In this document: positions 44,860 through 49,693 of the stretch, one piece after another
How the letters are laid out: each line of letters begins with the position of its first letter
Numbering within the stretch: the first letter of the stretch is position 1
Assembly (NCBI GenBank): GCA_029239975.1
Contig: JARBTX010000023.1
Location: forward strand, 1 to 49,693
Direction of reading: 5' to 3'
DNA: 49,693 bases
From: Anaerocolumna sp.
Lineage (GTDB): Bacteria > Bacillota > Clostridia > Lachnospirales > Lachnospiraceae
The notes under the pieces: model-generated
Seen by the model: the letters and a program-made list of their open reading frames with translations, nothing else
What the model was told of the DNA's origin: nothing
Database searches by the model: none
Translations under genes and position numbers: made by a program

Positions 44860-46179
44860 TTATTGTAATGTATTAATTTTATTAAATTTGAAATATAGGA
44901 GTAACCCTAATATAGTTACAATAATTTCCGTGGCAGGAAAGGAAAGCCATGCACCTGTTATTCCCCATATAGATGAAAATAAAAATGCAATAGGAATAAT
45001 AAGTAATAAGCCTCTTAATAATGAAATAATATGTGCCGGAATTGCTTTTTCTGTAGAAGTAAAAAACATAGAAATGATAACATTAAATCCTACAAATAGA
45101 GCAGCTATAAAGTAAAGTTTTAAGCCAATCGTTGCAATTTCCTGTAACTGAAGATTGTTTTCACTATTAAATATCCTACTGATTGGATCTGTAAAGAAAA
45201 ATATAACAAAATATACTATACATGAAATGGCAAACATCATAATGAGTGCATAATGTAATATACGTTTGACATTTTTTGTATCATTATACCCAAATGCTTT
45301 GCTAATTAGAGGTTGGATACCCTGTGCAATTCCTGTATAGATAGCGACTACTACAAGGGATAAGTTAGCAATAACTCCATATGCCGCAACACCAACATTT
45401 CCTGCTAAATTAAGAATAATCGTATTAAAAACGATGATTACAATACCAGAAGAGACTTCTGTAATCAGAGAAGGAAAACCTAATGATAGAGTAGTCTGGG
45501 TCATGAATAGATTCAGTTTTGATTTTATAAAATGAAATTCATTTTTCTTTTTTAACCAATGTGGTGACAGAATCATCATACTGATAATAGGTGCAAAACC
45601 TGTTGCAAATACAGCTCCGAATATACCCATCTTAAATGGGAAGATGAAGATGTAATCAAGAATAACATTTGAAATACTTCCCCCAAGCATTGCATACATA
45701 GATAATTTTGGGTTACCATCATTTCTTACAAAACATATCAGAACATCGTTCATAATAAAGAAAGGAGCAAACAACAAAATAACTTTTAGGTATGTGTTTG
45801 TCATACCAAAGACTACAGTATCTGCACCAATTGCTGTGGTAAGTGTTCTAGATAGAAAAATTCCTATTAATACAAAAACAGATGATATTATAAGCGCTAG
45901 GTATATAGTGTTTGTAAAAATTATATTTGTTTTATGATATTCTTTTTGACTTTTTAATATTGAATACTTTGTTGCACTACCCATTCCGAGCATTAAGCCA
46001 CTTCCGTGAATAAAACTATATATAGGAATAGCTAAATTAAGTGCTGTCAGCCCATTGGCGCCTAAACCTTTCGAAATAAAAAAAGTATCTGCAAGTATAT
46101 AACACGATAGTCCGATCATACCTAACACATTTAAGGTTGAATATTTAATAAATTCTTGAAAGTACTTATTACGTCCCAT
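44860..46179 (-). CDS. MATE-family multidrug/sodium antiporter
   Basis: A 439-residue membrane protein with about twelve hydrophobic segments in two similar halves, the MATE fold (MepA/DinF group). The opening FIKYSTLNVLGMIGLSCYILADTFFI (read in parts) and AVFATGFAPIISMMIL plus FNTIILNLAGNVGVAAYGVIANL are typical. These pumps expel cationic drugs in exchange for Na+ or H+. AGGAGGAAG lies just before the ATG. A hairpin with a U-tract ends immediately before this ribosome site, so expression is probably controlled by attenuation in the leader. Confidence 0.9.
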   Translation of the reverse strand: MGRNKYFQEFIKYSTLNVLGMIGLSCYILADTFFISKGLGANGLTALNLAIPIYSFIHGSGLMLGMGSATKYSILKSQKEYHKTNIIFTNTIYLALIISSVFVLIGIFLSRTLTTAIGADTVVFGMTNTYLKVILLFAPFFIMNDVLICFVRNDGNPKLSMYAMLGGSISNVILDYIFIFPFKMGIFGAVFATGFAPIISMMILSPHWLKKKNEFHFIKSKLNLFMTQTTLSLGFPSLITEVSSGIVIIVFNTIILNLAGNVGVAAYGVIANLSLVVVAIYTGIAQGIQPLISKAFGYNDTKNVKRILHYALIMMFAISCIVYFVIFFFTDPISRIFNSENNLQLQEIATIGLKLYFIAALFVGFNVIISMFFTSTEKAIPAHIISLLRGLLLIIPIAFLFSSIWGITGAWLSFPATEIIVTILGLLLYFKFNKINTLQ

Positions 46180-46190
46180 TTCTTCCTCCT

Positions 46191-46283
46191 AAAAATAAAA
46201 AAGCGTTGGCATTTCGTATCTTCAAAGGCCTAACGATACGAAATCCAACGCTTAATGCGTTTACCCGGCGGTAAATAAATATA
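46191..46283 (-). promoter_or_regulatory. Attenuator-type leader of the MATE gene, ligand unknown
   Basis: Read on the minus strand, a leader of about 100 nt begins near 46283. It first folds as TTTACC-GCCG-GGTAAA (46275-46260) and AACGC-ATTAA-GCGTT (46261-46247). A 19-bp stem with one bulge (46253-46235 with 46220-46201) then runs straight into TTTTATTTTT and the ribosome site. The AACGC hairpin and the long terminator stem share bases and exclude each other, as in a riboswitch or an attenuator. I cannot match it to a known riboswitch class. Confidence 0.65.
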
Positions 46284-46289
46284 TATATT

Positions 46290-46318
46290 CTTATAACATA
46301 ATAAAGTAGAACTGTCAA
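46290..46318 (-). promoter_or_regulatory. Promoter of the MATE gene
   Basis: On the minus strand TTGACA (46318-46313), 17 bp and TATAAG (46295-46290). It places the transcription start about 104 nt before the start codon. The 436-bp gap 46180-46615 contains this promoter, the attenuator, and a possible TATAAT for the next gene at 46447-46452, but no gene. Confidence 0.75.
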
Positions 46319-46615
46319 GTTTTGAAATCTCGTATTTATTTTTATTCTACTATGTAAAGTTATAATAATATTATACATAAAAAACTAAAATACTTTAAAT
46401 GAATCAAAAAAATATAGTTTATGTTATGATTTTATGGTAAAATTGGTATAATAAAACATGTTAATACGTTTTTCATATATAGCTTAATAGTGACTCTTAG
46501 AGCACAAAAGCTTACGATTTTTATAATTGTATGATAATTCGATAAACTATAAAATTCGAAATTGTCTATGTAAGATTGATGCGTCAAACGGTAAATAATA
46601 AAAGGAGGTTATATC

Positions 46616-47179
46616 ATGTGTGGACGTTACTATGTTGATGATGAAACATCAAGAGAAATTAGGAAGATATTAGAACAAATTGATGCAAAATACGAAAACA
46701 ATAATAAAAAAACAGGTGAAATATTCCCGACCAATACAGCGCCTATATTAGCTGCATTTAAAGAAACAATTGAACCGGAATTATCCATATGGGGTTTTCC
46801 GAACTACTATAATAAGGGTGTAATGATTAATGCAAGAGCTGAAACAGCCTTTGAAAAGAAAACTTTCCGAGAGAGTTTAGTTAGTAGAAGATGTGTTATT
46901 CCTTCCAGTGGATTCTATGAATGGGATAGTACAAAGCAAAAATTTTTATTTAAAAGGAATGAATCTGAAATTTTATATATGGCTGGACTATATAATTTTT
47001 ATGAAGATGAATGCCGTTTTGTAATATTAACTACATCAGCCAATGAATCAATGGAAGATGTTCACAACCGCATGCCAGTTGTATTAAATAAAGAAGAAGT
47101 TGAAACTTGGATAAAAGATAATAATAGTACAAGTAGGATATTAAACCAAGTACCACCATTATTAGTACGGTCAGCGTAA
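46616..47179 (+). CDS. yedK: HMCES/YedK-family abasic-site DNA-protein crosslink protein
   Basis: A 187-residue SRAP-domain protein. Cys2 directly after Met is the residue that crosslinks to abasic sites in single-stranded DNA. Other family marks are INARAETAFEKKTFRESL, RRCVIPSSGFYEWD (active-site Glu) and VHNRMPVVL (His). At 187 aa it is slightly shorter than E. coli YedK (222 aa). AAAGGAGG precedes the ATG. No LexA box was recognised upstream. It is followed 61 bp later by the fucosidase gene with no clear terminator. Confidence 0.93.
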   Translation: MCGRYYVDDETSREIRKILEQIDAKYENNNKKTGEIFPTNTAPILAAFKETIEPELSIWGFPNYYNKGVMINARAETAFEKKTFRESLVSRRCVIPSSGFYEWDSTKQKFLFKRNESEILYMAGLYNFYEDECRFVILTTSANESMEDVHNRMPVVLNKEEVETWIKDNNSTSRILNQVPPLLVRSA

Positions 47180-47240
47180 AAGACTCATCTTTTATGTTTG
47201 ATATCTATAAACAAAAAGAGACATTAACAAAGGAGAAAAA

Positions 47241-49451
47241 ATGAGTAGATTATGGTATAAGAACCCAGCATCGGTATGGGAAGAGGCATTACCTCTTGGT
47301 AATGGACGTCTTGGAGCGATGGTCTTTAATACTGTTAATACAGAACATATTGGTTTAAATGAAGATAGTGTATGGTATGGTCATTTTATTGATCGTAATA
47401 ATCCAGATGCCTTACGTAATTTACCAAAGATAAGAGAATTAATATTAAATGGGCAGATTCCAGAAGCAGAAGAACTAATATTATATGCTTTATCAGGTAC
47501 ACCACAAGGTCAACGCACCTATCAATCTCTTGGAGATCTTTTTATTCATTTTAAGGGGATGAATGAGAATGTTAGTGAATATGAAAGAAGTTTATCACTA
47601 GAAGATGCCATAAATAGAATGCAATTTACTATGGATGGTACAGTATACAAAAGAGAAACCTTTCTATCAGCTGTTGATGATGTTATGGTAGTACGTCTAA
47701 CTGCTACATGTAACAAAAAAATATCATTTTCATCCTTACTTACGAGAGAAAAATTTTATGATAAAGTTATCAAGATTTCAAATGATACCATAATGCTTGA
47801 CGGTAATCTTAGTAAAGGTGGCTTGGACTTTGCTTTGATGTTAAAAGCACAAAATGAAGGCGGTACCTGTGAAGTAATAGGAGAACATTTAATCGTTCGT
47901 GATGCAGATGCAGTTACATTATTATTTACAGCTGGAACTACGTTTCGCTTTCAAGATTTAACGAAGCAACTAAATCAGATTTTATCCAATGCTTCATCTT
48001 ATCACTTCGATGAACTTAAAAGTCGTCATATAAATGATTATAAGAAATTATATAATAGAGTATTGTTTGAACTAAAGGATACTGATATGTACGATAAAAT
48101 CCCTACGGATGAACGAATTGAAAAAGCAAAAGCAGGAGAAGTTGACAAAGGGATTGCTAAGTTATATTTTGATTTTGGAAGATATCTATTAATCTCCTGT
48201 AGTAGGGAAGGTACCCTTCCTGCAAACCTACAAGGTATTTGGAACAAAGATATGTCACCACCATGGGATTGTAAGTTTACAATTAATATTAATACAGAAA
48301 TGAATTATTGGCCTGCTGAACTATGCAATTTATCGGAATGTCATATGCCACTCTTTGATTTGATTAAAAGAATGCTTCCTAACGGTAAAGAGACAGCAAA
48401 AAAAATGTATGGGTGTAGAGGGTTTGTTGCTCACCATAATACAGATATATGGGGTGATACTGCAGTTCAAGATCATTGGATACCAGGTTCTTATTGGGTT
48501 ATGGGTGCTGCATGGTTGTGTACACATCAATGGATGCATTATGAATTTACGAAAGACCTTGCATTTTTACAAGAATCATTTCCAATTATGAGAGAAGCAG
48601 CTTTATTCTTTCTAGATTTTCTAATCGAAGACAATGGATATCTAAAGACCTGTCCATCCGTTTCTCCAGAAAATACTTATATACTTCCAAGTGGTGTTAA
48701 AGGTGCTATTACAGCTGGCTCTACTATGGATAATCAGATATTAAGAGATTTGTTTCTACAATGCTTAAAAGCCGCCAAGATTTTAGGAGTTCAGGATGAA
48801 CTAACATCACAAATTGAAGCAGCTATCGAAAAGCTTGTACCTACACAGATTGGAAAACGGGGCAATATTTTAGAATGGGCAAAAGAGTACGAAGAATTAG
48901 AACCGGGTCACAGACACATTTCACACCTATATGGGCTTCATCCATCCGACCAAATAACCATGGATGGTACTCCAGAGCTTGCAAATGCAGCAAAAGTAAC
49001 TTTAGAGTATCGATTGGCACATGGTGGTGGGCACACAGGATGGAGTCGTGCATGGATAATTAATCTTTATGCAAGACTTTGGGATGGTGATACTGCTTAT
49101 TATAATTTAGAACAACTTTTTGCAAAATCTACATTACCTAATTTATTTGATAATCATCCACCTTTTCAAATTGATGGTAATTTTGGTGCTACCGCAGGTA
49201 TTGCTGAGATGTTAGTACAAAGTACTATGGAGAGAATTATTATATTACCTGCATTACCAGATGCTTGGCCTGATGGTTGCGTTAAGGGAATGTGCGTGCG
49301 TGGTGGTGGTGAAATAGCCTTAGAGTGGAAAAAGGGTAAATTAACAAGATGTTGTATTAAGGCAAAACAAGATATGAAAACAGAAGTTATCTACAAGGAA
49401 CAAAGAAAAACGATAGTAATAAATGCTGGCGAAGAAATAGAGATTTTTTAA
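47241..49451 (+). CDS. GH95 alpha-L-fucosidase family protein
   Basis: A 736-residue inverting glycosidase of family GH95, without signal peptide and so cytoplasmic. The N-terminal beta domain starts [20 protein letters not shown] and [10 protein letters not shown]. The (alpha/alpha)6 barrel carries the NxN pair Asn349/Asn351 ([14 protein letters not shown]) that activates water. The block [20 protein letters not shown] holds the probable acid Glu545, and [12 protein letters not shown] has the conserved Asp645. Family members remove alpha-1,2-linked fucose or alpha-L-galactose from plant and host glycans. AAAGGAG precedes the ATG. Its substrate must be imported first; no transporter is adjacent in the window. 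Confidence 0.93.
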   Translation: MSRLWYKNPASVWEEALPLGNGRLGAMVFNTVNTEHIGLNEDSVWYGHFIDRNNPDALRNLPKIRELILNGQIPEAEELILYALSGTPQGQRTYQSLGDLFIHFKGMNENVSEYERSLSLEDAINRMQFTMDGTVYKRETFLSAVDDVMVVRLTATCNKKISFSSLLTREKFYDKVIKISNDTIMLDGNLSKGGLDFALMLKAQNEGGTCEVIGEHLIVRDADAVTLLFTAGTTFRFQDLTKQLNQILSNASSYHFDELKSRHINDYKKLYNRVLFELKDTDMYDKIPTDERIEKAKAGEVDKGIAKLYFDFGRYLLISCSREGTLPANLQGIWNKDMSPPWDCKFTININTEMNYWPAELCNLSECHMPLFDLIKRMLPNGKETAKKMYGCRGFVAHHNTDIWGDTAVQDHWIPGSYWVMGAAWLCTHQWMHYEFTKDLAFLQESFPIMREAALFFLDFLIEDNGYLKTCPSVSPENTYILPSGVKGAITAGSTMDNQILRDLFLQCLKAAKILGVQDELTSQIEAAIEKLVPTQIGKRGNILEWAKEYEELEPGHRHISHLYGLHPSDQITMDGTPELANAAKVTLEYRLAHGGGHTGWSRAWIINLYARLWDGDTAYYNLEQLFAKSTLPNLFDNHPPFQIDGNFGATAGIAEMLVQSTMERIIILPALPDAWPDGCVKGMCVRGGGEIALEWKKGKLTRCCIKAKQDMKTEVIYKEQRKTIVINAGEEIEIF

Positions 49452-49462
49452 TAAGATACCTG

Positions 49463-49498
49463 AAAGGGGTGTTGTAAAGCAACGCCCCTTTCTCTTTA
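49463..49498 (+). terminator. Terminator after the GH95 gene
   Basis: AAAGGGGTGTTG pairs with CAACGCCCCTTT (one G-U pair) around TAAAG, followed by CTCTTTA. Confidence 0.8.
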
Positions 49499-49499
49499 T

Positions 49500-49597
49500 A
49501 AAAAGCATATATAATAAAAAAGCATATATAATAAAAAAGCATATATAATAAAAAAGTTACATAATAAAAAAGCATACATAATAAAAAAGCATACTGA
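49500..49597. repeat. 17-bp tandem array
   Basis: AAAAAGCATATATAATA is repeated about five and a half times (three perfect copies at 49500-49550, then a 16-bp variant and two further near-copies). It directly follows the fucosidase terminator and has no coding potential. Confidence 0.9.
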
Positions 49598-49693
49598 ACT
49601 GTACCCCTTGTCAAGGACATTTAAAAAAAGAAAGGCACCTAATTTTTGGACACTTTCACTTAACTAGTACCTTGATTTTATACACTGTATTGT
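49592..49693. mobile_element. Possible end of an insertion sequence, truncated by the window edge
   Basis: The sequence TGAACTGTACCCCTTGTCAA, starting at about 49594, and the following GGCACCTAATTTTTGGACAC have the look of an IS3-type terminal region from clostridia. No transposase reading frame is reached before the window ends. This is recognition by style only. Confidence 0.25.

Noticed and set aside
46201..46378. A 69-residue minus-strand open frame over the MATE leader
   Set aside because: It spans the promoter and the attenuator stem, ends over the MATE start and shows no domain; the regulatory reading explains the sequence better.
46616..47179. LexA box upstream of the HMCES/YedK gene
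   Set aside because: I looked for the Firmicutes CGAAC-N4-GTTCG style palindrome in the upstream gap and found none, so SOS control is not claimed.

Overview
The window is low-GC Firmicutes DNA from a saccharolytic, motile, probably anaerobic Lachnospiraceae-type organism. The grounds are AT-rich genes with strong GGAGG-type ribosome sites, YesM/YesN (LytS/AraC) two-component pairs beside sugar ABC transporters, cytoplasmic GH130, GH106-like and GH95 enzymes, a T-box-controlled trp operon, and an aldo/keto reductase with ferredoxin-type clusters. Gene content and style resemble Lachnoclostridium (Clostridium) phytofermentans; that name is an inference from memory and was not tested.

Region 1 (1-14295) is an oligosaccharide locus. 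It holds the 3' end of a CUT1 substrate-binding protein, two CUT1 permeases, a YesM-type histidine kinase, an AraC-type response regulator, a Cache-type chemoreceptor, a GH130 phosphorylase, a very large GH106-like glycosidase and an SGNH esterase. No ATPase gene is present, as is usual for CUT1 systems that share an MsmX/MsmK ATPase. The gaps around GH130 and the large glycosidase carry long palindromes and three copies of a 16-bp motif.

Region 2 (14296-16754) holds a 21/22-bp AT-rich tandem array, a convergent aldo/keto reductase with [4Fe-4S]-type cysteines, and an unrecognised lysine-rich protein.

Region 3 (16755-28634) is a monosaccharide sensing and uptake locus. A membrane-anchored sugar-binding protein, a LytS-type kinase, an AraC-type regulator and an XylF lipoprotein form one unit that ends at a large terminator. 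A second unit encodes a ChvE/MmsA/MmsB-type transporter and is followed by a second chemoreceptor. The layout recalls the XylFII-LytS-YesN xylose-sensing system described in Clostridium beijerinckii, but with an additional binding protein and a chemoreceptor.

Region 4 (28635-37940) starts with a 55-codon small gene that has its own promoter and terminator, then a LysM-GH18-like protein lacking the catalytic glutamate. The complete trpEGDCFBA operon follows behind a consensus promoter and a Trp T-box leader; a tandem repeat array separates trpG from trpD.

Region 5 (37941-49693) holds a flavin amine oxidase convergent with trpA, a heterodimeric ABC exporter with one degenerate ATP site, holA, tRNA-Ser(CGA), a MATE pump behind an apparent transcription attenuator, an HMCES/YedK-family gene and a GH95 alpha-fucosidase. 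The window ends in a 17-bp tandem array and what may be the tip of an insertion sequence.
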